A stretch of 64,000 nucleotides of DNA, from assembly GCA_009731375.1 (NCBI GenBank), contig BJOX01000044.1, forward strand, positions 748,588-812,587, in the 5' to 3' direction. Below, one piece after another: positions 11,513 through 23,284 of the stretch (positions within the stretch are counted from its first letter, which is position 1; every line of letters starts with the position of its first letter). The notes beneath the pieces were generated by a model, which searched no databases, had not been told where the DNA came from, and saw only the letters and a list, made by a program, of their open reading frames with translations. The position numbers and the translations under genes were made by a program. Source of the stretch: Paulinella micropora (Eukaryota > Cercozoa > Imbricatea > Euglyphida).

Positions 11513-12420
11513 NNNNNNNNNNACCTAACTCTTTATTTGTGTAGGTGCATGTTTTTGGTCGTTGTCTGGTACCTCTGAGGTACGCCCATCGCCAATTACT
11601 GATTGGATAGAGTAACCTTCCAGGACGCTGCTCATACTTTGTCACGGTTCGGACTTTGGCTTCGAGCGACTTGGTTGAAAAGTGGAGGTGGCTTCGAGCG
11701 ATTTGGTTGAAAAGTGGAGGTGACTTGTAGAAATCGGCTAGGGGGTTTTGCTGTGCGGTTGAATGAAAGAGAGCTAGTGAGTCGGTGTTTTGTTTTGTTT
11801 GTATGCGTACTACGCGCTTAAGAGAGATGAGAGCAGAAAATGAGGTTAGGAGAGACAGAGGGAAAGAGAACTCTGTCTGGCGAGTAAGCGAAAAGTGAGA
11901 GAGTCAAGCGCGAGCTAGTCCAGGAGTAGGTGAGTGACTGTGGGAGGGGAAGGAGCTGGGACTAGAATCAAGGCTGAGATTGGTGGGTTTTGCGGCGCGA
12001 CTTAATCGCTCAGTCCCTGCTTGTCCTTGTTCAGAGTTCAACCGACAAAAAGACGAGGAAGCGGTGCAAAAGGACAGAGATGCCAAAGAGGAAACACGGG
12101 GGTGGCCCTGTTTATCTTGGAAGATAGAAAGAGGAGCGGCCCAGGGTCCGTTAACAGTGAGTAAATCAACCGACGGAACCAGAAGAGCACGAGGAAGAAA
12201 AAGGGGGAAGGAGGAGGAAAACTCAGAAGTTGTTTTTCTTCCTTTTTTTTTGGTTTTGCGGTGGGCTGTTGTAGCAGAAGGCTCCCGCAACGAAAACTTA
12301 CTGCCAGCTATCTCTCACCCCACTTTCACTTTCTTTTTTCCCTTGGAAAAGCGAAGTCACCCACGGTGCGTATGCACTTGCTGCTTCTGTCTTTGGCTTG
12401 CTAGATCGGTTTAATGGACG
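11513..12420. other. Unique non-coding stretch (10-N gap at its start)
   Basis: The sequence is non-repetitive except for a tandem pair of about 33 bp (GGCTTCGAGCGACTTGGTTG and its copy GGCTTCGAGCGATTTGGTTG, 11659-11724). Open frames on both strands at about 11904-12414 reach 128-144 residues but show no recognised domain and overlap each other. A promoter or untranslated region is possible. I see nothing decisive. Confidence 0.6.
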
Positions 12421-12567
12421 GAGCAGTGAAGTACGAGCATGTGCGTTGACCGACTACCTGTGAGGGAGAAGGGAAGGGAAGGGAAGGGAAGGGAAGGGAA
12501 GGGAGGGGAAGGGAGGGCGAAGGGAGGAGAAGGAGGGAGTGTATGTGGTGTGTGTGTGTGTGTATGT

Positions 12568-12644
<77 letters not shown>

Positions 12645-12667
12645 GGGGGGGAGAGGGAGAGGGAGGG
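12421..12667. repeat. GGGAA, GT and GA arrays with a G-run
   Basis: Purine-rich arrays with about 14 consecutive G run into the next gap. Confidence 0.9.
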
Positions 12668-12956
12668 NNNNNNNNNNNNNNNNNNNNNNNNNNNNNNNNN
12701 NNNNNNNNNNNNNNNNNNNNNNNNNNNNNNNNNNNNNNNNNNNNNNNNNNNNNNNNNNNNNNNNNNNNNNNNNNNNNNNNNNNNNNNNNNNNNNNNNNNN
12801 NNNNNNNNNNNNNNNNNNNNNNNNNNNNNNNNNNNNNNNNNNNNNNNNNNNNNNNNNNNNNNNNNNNNNNNNNNNNNNNNNNNNNNNNNNNNNNNNNNNN
12901 NNNNNNNNNNNNNNNNNNNNNNNNNNNNNNNNNNNNNNNNNNNNNNNNNNNNNNNN
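12668..12956. other. Assembly gap, 289 N
   Basis: Unknown bases inside a GA-rich array. Confidence 0.99.
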
Positions 12957-12997
<41 letters not shown>

Positions 12998-13214
12998 GTT
13001 GAGCGTGTGTGTGTGTGAGAGAGAGAGAGAGATAGAGAGGGGGGGGGCAGAAAAGAGAGACAGAAAGATAGACAGACAGATGGACATACATACATACATA
13101 CATACATACATACGTACATACATGCATGCATGCATACATACATACATACATACATACATACATACATACATACATACATACAGAGACGGAAAGACAGACA
13201 GACACACAGACACA

Positions 13215-13277
<63 letters not shown>

Positions 13278-13305
13278 TTCCTATACACGATCTCTGTTTC
13301 TCTTT
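12957..13305. repeat. GA, CATA and CT arrays
   Basis: A GA array is followed by a CATA array (13085-13182) and a CT array. Strand asymmetry changes from purine to pyrimidine within 250 bp. Confidence 0.9.
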
Positions 13306-13740
13306 NNNNNNNNNNNNNNNNNNNNNNNNNNNNNNNNNNNNNNNNNNNNNNNNNNNNNNNNNNNNNNNNNNNNNNNNNNNNNNNNNNNNNNNNNNNNNNN
13401 NNNNNNNNNNNNNNNNNNNNNNNNNNNNNNNNNNNNNNNNNNNNNNNNNNNNNNNNNNNNNNNNNNNNNNNNNNNNNNNNNNNNNNNNNNNNNNNNNNNN
13501 NNNNNNNNNNNNNNNNNNNNNNNNNNNNNNNNNNNNNNNNNNNNNNNNNNNNNNNNNNNNNNNNNNNNNNNNNNNNNNNNNNNNNNNNNNNNNNNNNNNN
13601 NNNNNNNNNNNNNNNNNNNNNNNNNNNNNNNNNNNNNNNNNNNNNNNNNNNNNNNNNNNNNNNNNNNNNNNNNNNNNNNNNNNNNNNNNNNNNNNNNNNN
13701 NNNNNNNNNNNNNNNNNNNNNNNNNNNNNNNNNNNNNNNN
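13306..13740. other. Assembly gap, 435 N
   Basis: Unknown bases between CT-rich blocks. The 3' edge repeats the 5' edge sequence TCTCTGTTTCTCTTT, so the gap may hold a tandem copy. Confidence 0.99.
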
Positions 13741-14071
13741 TCTCTGTTTCTCTTTCTCTTACGATCTCTCTCCCTTTCCTCTCACACCGTATTTCCGGTG
13801 TTACATATTCTACCCTGCATTCTTACTATCTTTATACATCATAATCATACTTGCGTATTCTATTTCTCTTTTTCTCTTTCTCTTTCTCATTCTATTCCTT
13901 TTTCTCTCTATCCCCTCTTTCTCTTCCTCTCTCTCTCTCTCTCGTCCTCTCTCCCTCTCTCTCTCTCTTCCTCTCTCTCTTCCTCTCTCTCTCTCTCTCT
14001 CTCTCTCTCGATCTCTCTCTCGATCTCTCTCTCGATCTCTCTCTCGATCTCATCTCTCTCTCGTCTCTCTC

Positions 14072-14115
<44 letters not shown>

Positions 14116-14309
14116 AATCGTATACATACCATTTGAAAAAGTGCCCCTTACGCACCCCTTATACTGGATACTAATGAGTCAAAGTACTCACCGTATTTCC
14201 GGTGTTACATATTCTACCCTGTTTTCTTACTATCTTTATACATCATAATCATACTTGTTTTATCTATTTCTCTTTTTCTCTTTCTCATTCTATTCCTTCT
14301 CTCTCTTTT

Positions 14310-14342
<33 letters not shown>

Positions 14343-14656
14343 CTCTTCTCTCTCTCTCTCTGTCTCTCTCTCTCTCTCACACACACACACACTCACACAC
14401 ACACACAAACACATCTCATCTCTCTCTCTCTCTCACTCACTCACACACACACACACATCTCATCTCTCTCTCTCTCATCTCTCTCTCTCTCTCTCATTTC
14501 TCTCTCTCTCTCTCACACACACACACGCACACACAAACACATCTCATCTCTCTCTCTCACACACACACACAAACACATCTCATCTCTCTCTCTCTCTCAC
14601 TCACACACACACACACATCTCATCTCTCTCTCTCTCTCATCTCTCTCTCATCTCTG

Positions 14657-14689
<33 letters not shown>

Positions 14690-14712
14690 AACACACACAC
14701 AAACACATCTCA

Positions 14713-14746
<34 letters not shown>

Positions 14747-14875
14747 ACACACACACACGCATCTCATCTCTCTCTCTCTCATCTCTCTCTCATCTCTCGC
14801 TCTCTCATCTCTCTCTCTCTCTCTTTCTTTCTCTTTATCGTTCTCTTTTTCTCTTTCCCCCCCCCCCCCCTCTCT

Positions 14876-14911
<36 letters not shown>

Positions 14912-14912
14912 C

Positions 14913-14992
<80 letters not shown>

Positions 14993-15121
14993 TCTCTCTC
15001 ATCTCTCTCTCACCTCTCTCTCATCTCTCTCTCATCTCTCTCTCTCATCTCTCTCTCTCATTTCTCTTTCTCTCTCTCATTTCCCTCTCTCTCTCTCTTC
15101 TCTCACTCTCTTCTCTCTCTC
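13741..15121. repeat. Pyrimidine-rich block with a 120-bp direct duplication
   Basis: A segment containing CACCGTATTTCCGGTGTTAC and CATCATAATCATACTTG occurs at about 13784-13905 and again at 14190-14300. CT, CA, CTTT and TCTCGA arrays fill the rest. A C-run of 12 lies near 14859. The plus strand is almost purely pyrimidine for long stretches, which can form triplex DNA. Confidence 0.9.
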
Positions 15122-15698
15122 NNNNNNNNNNNNNNNNNNNNNNNNNNNNNNNNNNNNNNNNNNNNNNNNNNNNNNNNNNNNNNNNNNNNNNNNNNNNNNN
15201 NNNNNNNNNNNNNNNNNNNNNNNNNNNNNNNNNNNNNNNNNNNNNNNNNNNNNNNNNNNNNNNNNNNNNNNNNNNNNNNNNNNNNNNNNNNNNNNNNNNN
15301 NNNNNNNNNNNNNNNNNNNNNNNNNNNNNNNNNNNNNNNNNNNNNNNNNNNNNNNNNNNNNNNNNNNNNNNNNNNNNNNNNNNNNNNNNNNNNNNNNNNN
15401 NNNNNNNNNNNNNNNNNNNNNNNNNNNNNNNNNNNNNNNNNNNNNNNNNNNNNNNNNNNNNNNNNNNNNNNNNNNNNNNNNNNNNNNNNNNNNNNNNNNN
15501 NNNNNNNNNNNNNNNNNNNNNNNNNNNNNNNNNNNNNNNNNNNNNNNNNNNNNNNNNNNNNNNNNNNNNNNNNNNNNNNNNNNNNNNNNNNNNNNNNNNN
15601 NNNNNNNNNNNNNNNNNNNNNNNNNNNNNNNNNNNNNNNNNNNNNNNNNNNNNNNNNNNNNNNNNNNNNNNNNNNNNNNNNNNNNNNNNNNNNNNNNN
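15122..15698. other. Assembly gap, 577 N
   Basis: Unknown bases within the CT-rich block. Confidence 0.99.
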
Positions 15699-15741
15699 TC
15701 TCTCTCTCTCTCTCGATCTCTCTTTCTCTCTCTTCCTCTTT

Positions 15742-15783
<42 letters not shown>

Positions 15784-15933
15784 GCGATCTCTCTCTCTCT
15801 CTCTCGATCTCTCTCTCTCTCTCGATCTCTCTCTCTCGATCTCTCTCTCGATCTCTCTTTCTCTCTTTCTTTCTCTTCCTCTCTCTCTCTCTCGATCTCT
15901 CTCTCTCTCTCTTTCTTTCTCTCTTTCTTTCTC

Positions 15934-15970
<37 letters not shown>

Positions 15971-16054
15971 CTCTTCCTCTTTCTCTCTCTCTCTTCCTCT
16001 TTTTCTCGATCTCTCTCATCTCTCTTCCTCTTTCTCTTCCTCTTTCTCTCGATC

Positions 16055-16115
<61 letters not shown>

Positions 16116-16128
16116 TCTCTCTCTCTCT
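15699..16128. repeat. CT-rich array with TCTCGA variants
   Basis: Continuation of the pyrimidine-rich block on the far side of the gap. Confidence 0.95.
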
Positions 16129-18044
16129 GTGCGTGTTTGCATGTGTGTATGTGTTGAGCTGTGTTGTGGTGCTGTATCTGTACAGAGGAGTGAGGCGGTA
16201 ATGAGTTTCAAGGTATCACGATGAAAGCGAGAATGGAAAATGTGGGGAGGAAATTTGGGGGAAGGGAACAACAACGGAGCAAAACAAGCCGAGTGCACTG
16301 ATAATAAACAAAAGGAAGCGTGTGCGACTGTGCTTTTTGGTTGACAGCAGTACTGACAGCTTGTTGATTGGACGCAGTTCAGGTTCTGTGAGTGTGATGG
16401 GAGTGAACCGAACAGTACTTACTGTCAGTCGAGCAAATGAGAAGAAAACAGCTTGTTCGAGTCTATTTTCGTAAGCGGAAAAAGCGGCAACATATGTAGT
16501 AAGACTCTTGAACTGCCGTGTTCTTGCATACTCTTTTAATTAAGTAAGGGGTGGGTAAGTGGTAAACAGCACAGTGACTTCCAACACGTAAGATCACGTA
16601 CGAATTGCGAGTGGCACAATCAGTTGCCACGATTGAAGCCACTGGTGGTACTAGTGGTGGATCGCAAATTGATCATGACCCGACCGGGTGAGATGCGTGG
16701 ATGGCGTGAGTTTAGACGACAAGGAAAATAAGAAAATCTCCGGTGCAGGTTCTCTTCTTCACGAAACTTGTCAGCTTGCCGTTAATCACGGTTTTCCAAG
16801 CGCGGAACGGTCTGTCCGGGCGAAACCGTCAGTCAACGATGGTAGAGTCCGCGTGCCACACAATATTTTATGATAGGTAATGATACGGACGAAATATTTT
16901 TTCTGTTAGAATATTGAGCACACTGGTTAACGTTGTAAAATGTACAATCTCCTGATTTATTGTTTTGATTAACTGGCATTTTCATTTTATTTTATTGCAC
17001 TTCGAGCTACTTCGCAACAGAGGAATTTACGAAGTTAGCATAGATACAAGGAAGCTTTGGTACTGTACATACTTGTACTCATGCATTTTTCGATTTGTTC
17101 TCTGAGAACCAAGTCGAATAAATAATCTTGTATTCCTTAGTTATGCGATGTTACAACAACATGCACAACCAGTAGTTTCCCGCCCCCCCCCACCCTCTTT
17201 ACATTTCTCTTCTTATTGTTTCTAGTGTTGTGTGAGAGTTAGTTAGTGGTCTGCTTACAGTGTTGGGTTGGATTTTTGGTTTTATTTTTATCTGGGCCGC
17301 ACGGTTCCGCATATATGGGCCGCACGGTTCCGTATATATTTTATCTGGGCCGAACGGTCACTCATATACAAATAAGTTTACTTTTCTGCTGTACTGCTTG
17401 CTACTAGCATTAATAATTACTAGATCAGGCTTTCTGATCGGGTCTCACGACCTCACCCCGGATATTATCCACCTACGTCTCTCCGAATAAGGGAAGACGT
17501 AGGTCCCGGATGAGTAGATACTTGACTAGCATTATATTCCGACCGTATCTTGAACTAGTAATAAAATATTCGTTATCCGAGCGAAGCATAGGATAACCTG
17601 ATTTCCTTCTCTTCTGCACAATCACCTCTGTAACAGAGTTCTCAATTGCTAACCCGATCCGTTACACTTTCCATGTGGCTCTCAACTGTTAACCAGATCC
17701 GTTACACTTTCCATGTGGTACCAATTTGATTCCCTTTCACTGAAAACTGGGGCGCACAAAAAGCGAAGCAAACCGTCACGGCGAGGCGCGAAGCGCACCG
17801 AACGAAAAGCGTATGGAAAAAAGTGAATCAAAACTTCACGGAGAGGCGCGAAGTGCGCCATGCACTGAAAAGAAAATTCTTGTACCGTGCCGGTCACCAT
17901 GTTAGCACAATATCCCCCATATTTACGGTTGGCCACGCAAGATTGTACGAAAATTGCATCCGCTCAAGCTTCTTTGGTATTGCCTTCCATTTGAAAACAG
18001 AAGTTGTAGCAAAAGTATACATGTACTGTGTTTGAATGTAATAC
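16129..18044. other. Unique sequence without a recognised gene
   Basis: About 1.9 kb of mostly non-repetitive DNA. Small tandem pairs occur: GGGCCGCACGGTTCCG at about 17285 and 17309, and a 40-bp pair with GATCCGTTACACTTTCCATG at 17654 and 17697. An AGGCGCGAAG-containing motif is repeated at 17783 and 17842. Open frames (for example 61 residues at 16688) show no recognised domain and could be chance. Confidence 0.6.
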
Positions 18045-18117
18045 GCCTCTGTAACTCAGTTTGGTAGAGTGTTCGCCTCTTAAGCTATTAGTCGCGGATT
18101 CGAGCCCCACCAGGGGC
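18045..18117 (+). tRNA. tRNA-Lys(CTT)-like gene or pseudogene
   Basis: The 73-nt segment folds with a full 7-bp acceptor stem (GCCTCTG with CAGGGGC, one G-U pair). The D arm is intact (ACTC with GAGT), and the anticodon loop CTCTTAA gives anticodon CTT. The 3' half resembles a eukaryotic tRNA-Lys (ATTCGAGCCCCAC). The anticodon stem has two mismatches (two of five positions) and the T stem two, and the B box is GATTCGAGCCC instead of GGTTCGANTCC. A T7 run about 30 nt downstream could terminate Pol III. It is either a degenerate tRNA gene or the head of a SINE. Confidence 0.55.
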
Positions 18118-18660
18118 TTTTGCTCTTCGAATTAGCTCTTTTTTTCCACTCACGACTTTTCATAACTGTAACCAAGAATGTCCAGCAGTGTTGGTTGTTG
18201 TGCTGCTCATGAAATAGCTGCTGCGTACATTCCAAAGTACTTTCCAACTGTACTTTGTTATTGTCGCACAGGAATATGGGCGCATGTGAGTCACGTGTGC
18301 AAACATTCCAAAGTACTTTCCAACTGTACTTCTTGCGTGAGGTAACAGTAGCTACAGTCTCAGACAATATATGCGCAGTACTAGTGCATATTTACAGACT
18401 ATTCCTCTTAAGTTCCTCTGTTTGAGCTGTGTATGACGTAACAGATAGCTACGGTACACGCATCTGCAAATGAATGCATACCTCTAGATCTGTTTGAGAC
18501 CTGTGCATGAGGTAACAGATGATTACATCCGTGTACATGCATATGACTTTATACATACTCTACACGTACTTCTTGCGTGAAGTAACCGTACAGGTAGCTA
18601 CATGCACGTGTATATGTACCAATTGTATCACTTTTTGAGCTTTATACATGATGTGACACA
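18118..18660. repeat. Imperfect short repeats downstream of the tRNA-like sequence
   Basis: ACATTCCAAAGTACTTTCCA recurs at 18227 and 18303. A GTAACAGNTAGCTAC-type motif recurs near 18340, 18438, 18510 and 18580. No ORF of note is present. The motif could mark a tRNA-derived SINE body or an old tandem array. Confidence 0.55.
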
Positions 18661-18665
18661 TACAT

Positions 18666-18734
<69 letters not shown>

Positions 18735-18768
18735 GCAACAGCAACAGCAACAGCAACAACAACAGCAG

Positions 18769-18799
<31 letters not shown>

Positions 18800-18910
18800 A
18801 ACAAGAACGACAACAAGAACGACAACAAGAACGACAACAAGAACGACAACAACAACAAGAATTGTCGCGATATTCTGGGCTGACATTTTGTTGTTGTTGT
18901 TGTTGTTGTT

Positions 18911-18941
<31 letters not shown>

Positions 18942-18953
18942 ATGTTGTCGTTG

Positions 18954-18985
<32 letters not shown>

Positions 18986-19136
18986 TACATACATACACAC
19001 ACATACACATACACATACATGCATACATACATGCATGCATACATACATGCATACATACATATACATACATACATGCATACATACATAGATACTTACATAG
19101 ATACATACATACATACATACATACATACACACACAC
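18661..19136. repeat. CAA/GTT and CATA arrays
   Basis: CAA units with CAG and AACGA variants switch to GTT near 18890, then GAT and CATA arrays. The CAA-to-GTT change makes a potential hairpin. Confidence 0.9.
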
Positions 19137-19206
19137 TTAACTAGGTCGGGATAGGGTCTTTGACGTTCAAACAACTCCCATAACGTTACACCGAACATGT
19201 ACACAT
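19137..19206 (-). CDS. Isolated protein-kinase exon (subdomain IX)
   Basis: The minus strand reads DVYMFGVTLWELFERQRP then YPDLVK. It matches kinase subdomain IX (D-x-Y/W-S-F-G-x-x-L-W-E-L), with the invariant Asp, typical of tyrosine-kinase-like and related families. A GTGTGT donor may follow VK. A CTGC/CTAC array lies directly upstream, so no splice acceptor is clear. A decayed copy lies at 19338-19385. On this strand the exon lies before the subdomain II exon at 11.0 kb, the wrong order for one gene, so the two come from different kinase genes. Confidence 0.6.
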
Positions 19207-19337
19207 CGATAGGCAGGCAGGCAGGCAGGTAGGTAGGTAGGTAGGTAGGTAGGTAGGTAGGAGGTAGGTATGTAGGTAGGTAGAATGATAGATTGATATA
19301 CGGATAGATAGATAGATAGGTAGGTAGGGTAGAAAAA
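19207..19337. repeat. CAGG/TAGG/GATA array
   Basis: A tetranucleotide array separates the two copies of the kinase subdomain IX exon. Confidence 0.9.
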
Positions 19338-19500
19338 TATTTGAAAAAAACTCCCGCAACGTTTCACCAACACACATATCAGGGTTATTTGCATGTTTAT
19401 CTTTCACCAACATTCCTGTCAAACCAATAAATCTTGATATGAGAGAAAAAATCACTACTTCGCGCGTCTGCAACCACTGTAGTGTTTTGGTTTCGCACAT
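19338..19500 (-). pseudogene. Decayed copy of the kinase subdomain IX region
   Basis: The minus strand near 19345-19383 aligns with the exon at 19137-19206 (GAT-TGTG, GGTG-AACGTT, GGGAGTTTTTT) with a 2-bp loss, so DVYMFGVTLWELF has become DMCVGETLREFF. Upstream on that strand the frame reads GLTGMLVKD, which may be remains of the DFG region, but that is weak. Confidence 0.45.
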
Positions 19501-19539
19501 CTTTTTGTAGCAATATTATTTTTTTGCGTTTTGGGCATT

Positions 19540-20942
<1,403 letters not shown>

Positions 20943-21150
20943 CTAGTGTAGATTTTGCATCATTACAGTCACTATTGCCTATTGTTGTGGTCGATTTCAT
21001 CACGTATTATTTGTGTCGAGAGGCTGTGCATATTATTCCGGCATGATGCGGGAAAATCTAAACAAGCGTACCCGCCGATTTTTTCCTTGTGCTTCACACA
21101 CCTTATTTCCAGGTAGGATTAGCCCCAGGGTTCCTTTTTGACTTGTTTAG

Positions 21151-21402
21151 ATGCAGTCCCTGTCATCAAACCAAAAGAAGGCAGTCCTGCTGGTCGCTGC
21201 CGCGGCAGGTGTTGCAACAGCTTATGGCTACTACCGCTGTAGACCAGCCCAGGGACAAGAGCCGTGCGAGGCCAAGGAGGCGCGCTCCCCGATCCCGAGT
21301 CTCGGTGTGTCGGTAGCGCTGCTGCTGGTCACGTACCAGCGCTGGGAGGCCGCGGGCCGCCTGGCTACGGGCGCCACCACCGACGACGTGGTGCGCGGTG
21401 AA
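21151..21402 (+). pseudogene. TIR-like/TPR host gene, 5' part, cut by retrotransposon
   Basis: An ATG opens a frame of about 84 host residues. It begins with a hydrophobic, alanine-rich stretch (residues 11-27) that looks like a signal anchor. A second hydrophobic segment lies at residues 51-60. It ends in TTDDVVRG just as the DIRS-like element begins. In the family I recall, a T-x-DVV segment is followed by a K/LP-x-T, CS-x-V/W-E motif. That motif (VKPATANQKCSYVE) starts at 29011 on the far side of the element. TTTAG directly before the ATG could be a splice acceptor, so more exons may lie upstream. The continuation at 29005 carries stops, so the locus is a pseudogene as it stands. Confidence 0.65.
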
Positions 21403-21510
21403 CCGGTGCGTTAATCGACCGGCTAGTTTGGCGAAGTTGCACCCCCGGGCCCGACTGGGCCGGGGCTGCTACTTTAATGATAACTTCGTTGGCGGGCCCG
21501 TCAGGCACCG
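21400..21510 (-). repeat. Split direct repeat B2 (terminal)
   Basis: 111 bp beginning GAACCGGTGCGTTAATCGAC, nearly identical to 22034-22142. It forms the element edge inside the host coding frame. Confidence 0.85.
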
Positions 21511-21792
21511 CACTAACAGAGACTGCAAAGAAAAATATTAATATATGATAAGACACAAAGAGCCTAGAGAGACTGGAAATATACAGGAAGCCGGTGCCGC
21601 ATGCCGAGCGGGCGGCAGGAAAGCCAAATGTCACATGAAGGAACCTACAAGAGAAGCTAAACAAATGCTACTTATAAACTGCTGATCTGGACTAAGAATC
21701 ACAAGCGACGTGATGCTCCAGCAAGATAGAAAAGAAAAAGAGAAACGAGAAAGGAAATAGGGAGCAAGAGAAAGAAAGGAAGAAAAAAAAAG
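21511..21792. other. Unique segment between repeats B2 and A2
   Basis: 282 bp, A-rich at its right end. It is not repeated elsewhere in the window and has no recognised ORF. Its presence departs from the standard contiguous A2B2 layout. Confidence 0.6.
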
Positions 21793-22033
21793 AAAAAAAA
21801 TAAAAGAAGAAAAGTGAAAAAGTGAAGAGACTGCCTAGGCATGAGTCTCGTCCAAAGCTTGGAGAACAGCTTCTGAACCAGCATAATCGGGTCGCCAGAC
21901 CTAGTCAGTTTCTCTGGACACGCGGATCAGCCAGCCAACGAATACTGTTGGCTCTGGAAAGAAGGTGGCAGAAACACCAGAAACTACCCGCGATCGGCCT
22001 TCCGTTTCACCAGAGCCAAAACGGCTCACCAAG
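21793..22033 (-). repeat. Split direct repeat A2
   Basis: 241 bp nearly identical to 28770-29004. Differences include an AAG insertion (GGAAAGAAGGTGG versus GGAAAGGTGG) and CTTCCG versus CTGACG near the end. Confidence 0.9.
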
Positions 22034-22142
22034 AACCGGTGCGTTAATCGACCGGCTAGTTTGGCGAAGTTGCACCCCCGGGCCCGGCTGGGCCGGGGGT
22101 GCTACTTTAATGATAACTTCGTTGGCGGGCCCGTCAGGCACC
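22034..22142 (-). repeat. Split direct repeat B1
   Basis: 109-bp copy of 21400-21510 with a few substitutions, sitting directly against repeat A2. It lies just downstream of the recombinase ORF on the minus strand. Confidence 0.9.
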
Positions 22143-22294
22143 ACCCTGGCCTTGGAAGCGCACGACGATGTCGTCGATGTCATCAGACGATAGATAGCTG
22201 GAGTGNNNNNNNNNNGTCAGACGATAGCTGGAGGGCAGATTCCATGGCCAGCCCGCCAAACAAACTAGCAGAACCAGCGGCATTCCTATGCTGG

Positions 22295-23273
22295 CTACGG
22301 GGAGAGTGCCCCAGCCTGCCCAGGGATGCCGATGCAGCGCGGACCGCCTCGTTGGTGACACGGACGTACAGCTGGTAGGACTGAGCGCCATCTTCCCATA
22401 TGCTTAATGATATCAGCTGTCACTCCTGGGATCATCGCCAAAGAGGTGGCGCCCCCAATTCTGAGGCTGTGTGAACCATATAGGGCAGGGTCAAGCCCTA
22501 CTTCGCAAACGAGACGCCGAAGTGAAGACTGCAGCCATGAGTACGAAAGCGGCTGCCCACTTGCAGACTGAAACAGCGGAGCCCATGGCAACTTATTCGG
22601 AGCTGCATTCCACGCAACTTGTAATCGGGTTAAGGGCCAGGAAATCGACTCATTCCTGTGCAGGCGCAGTGTAGCACCTTCTCGGCAGAAGTCTGTCTTC
22701 GACGCCTCAATGAAAATGTCTACCCACTGCGGCGGTACCTCGCTTTCCCACTGAGCATGCTCTCTTCGTAGCGGGGCAGAGGATGAATCCGCTTTCACCA
22801 CCATCTCGCCGGAGCGCAGCAGAGCATAAATACCGGTAGTGATAATCGCTGCAAGCATGACTGACTCAGTGCAATGCTTGCCCGTCAGCAGCACGCCTAG
22901 CATCTTCACTGCAAGCTGAACCGTGATAGGAAGGCGCCTTCGAGGAGCCCTGGATCTCGCTCTCTTAAAAGCCCGTCTGACTCTTCGAACGCGTGCGTCG
23001 CTGAAGGGAGCTACCGACCATCCCATGTCCACACAGAAGCTTCGTAGACCGGCCACGTATCCAAAGATTGTGTTAGCCTTCAGACCGATGGGTGCTCCCT
23101 GCTCGTCCTTCTCGCGGCCACGCAGGGCTGAGAACAAATATGCCATGAAGAAGATAATAACCATAGCGGAGGGAGGAAATGTTGAACATGCCACAGAAGC
23201 GCCAGTAGTGACGCATGCCAGTGAGATACGTTTCCCGAGTGCTCGCCGCGAGGCCCGTTGCAATCAAGAACAC
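22295..23273 (-). pseudogene. Tyrosine recombinase of the DIRS-like element
   Basis: The main frame (from 23263) carries most of the catalytic set: R150 (YALLRSGE), K189 (EASKTD), H265 and R268 (HSLRIGGAT), and H288/W292 (HMGRWR). The nucleophilic tyrosine is absent from this frame. It appears in the next frame as SYQLYVRVTNEA starting about 22385, so a frameshift separates it. The N-terminal SAM-like DNA-binding region (GLAASTRETYLTGMRHYWRF, about 23253-23194) is also in another frame. Such enzymes resolve the circular cDNA into the genome, and the frameshifts make this copy probably inactive. A 10-N gap lies just downstream. Confidence 0.85.
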
Positions 23274-23284
23274 TGCTGTTGGGA

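Noticed and set aside
11540-11640. Another kinase exon (FGRCLVPLR-like or EVRPSPITDW-like frames)
   Set aside because: The resemblance needs frame changes and matches no invariant kinase residue reliably.
16688-16873. 61-codon plus-strand frame
   Set aside because: Short, no homology recognised, no start or splice context. Not better than chance.
10948-19206. The two kinase exons as parts of one gene
   Set aside because: On the minus strand the subdomain IX exon would come before the subdomain II exon, and their family resemblance differs (TKL-like versus CAMK-like).
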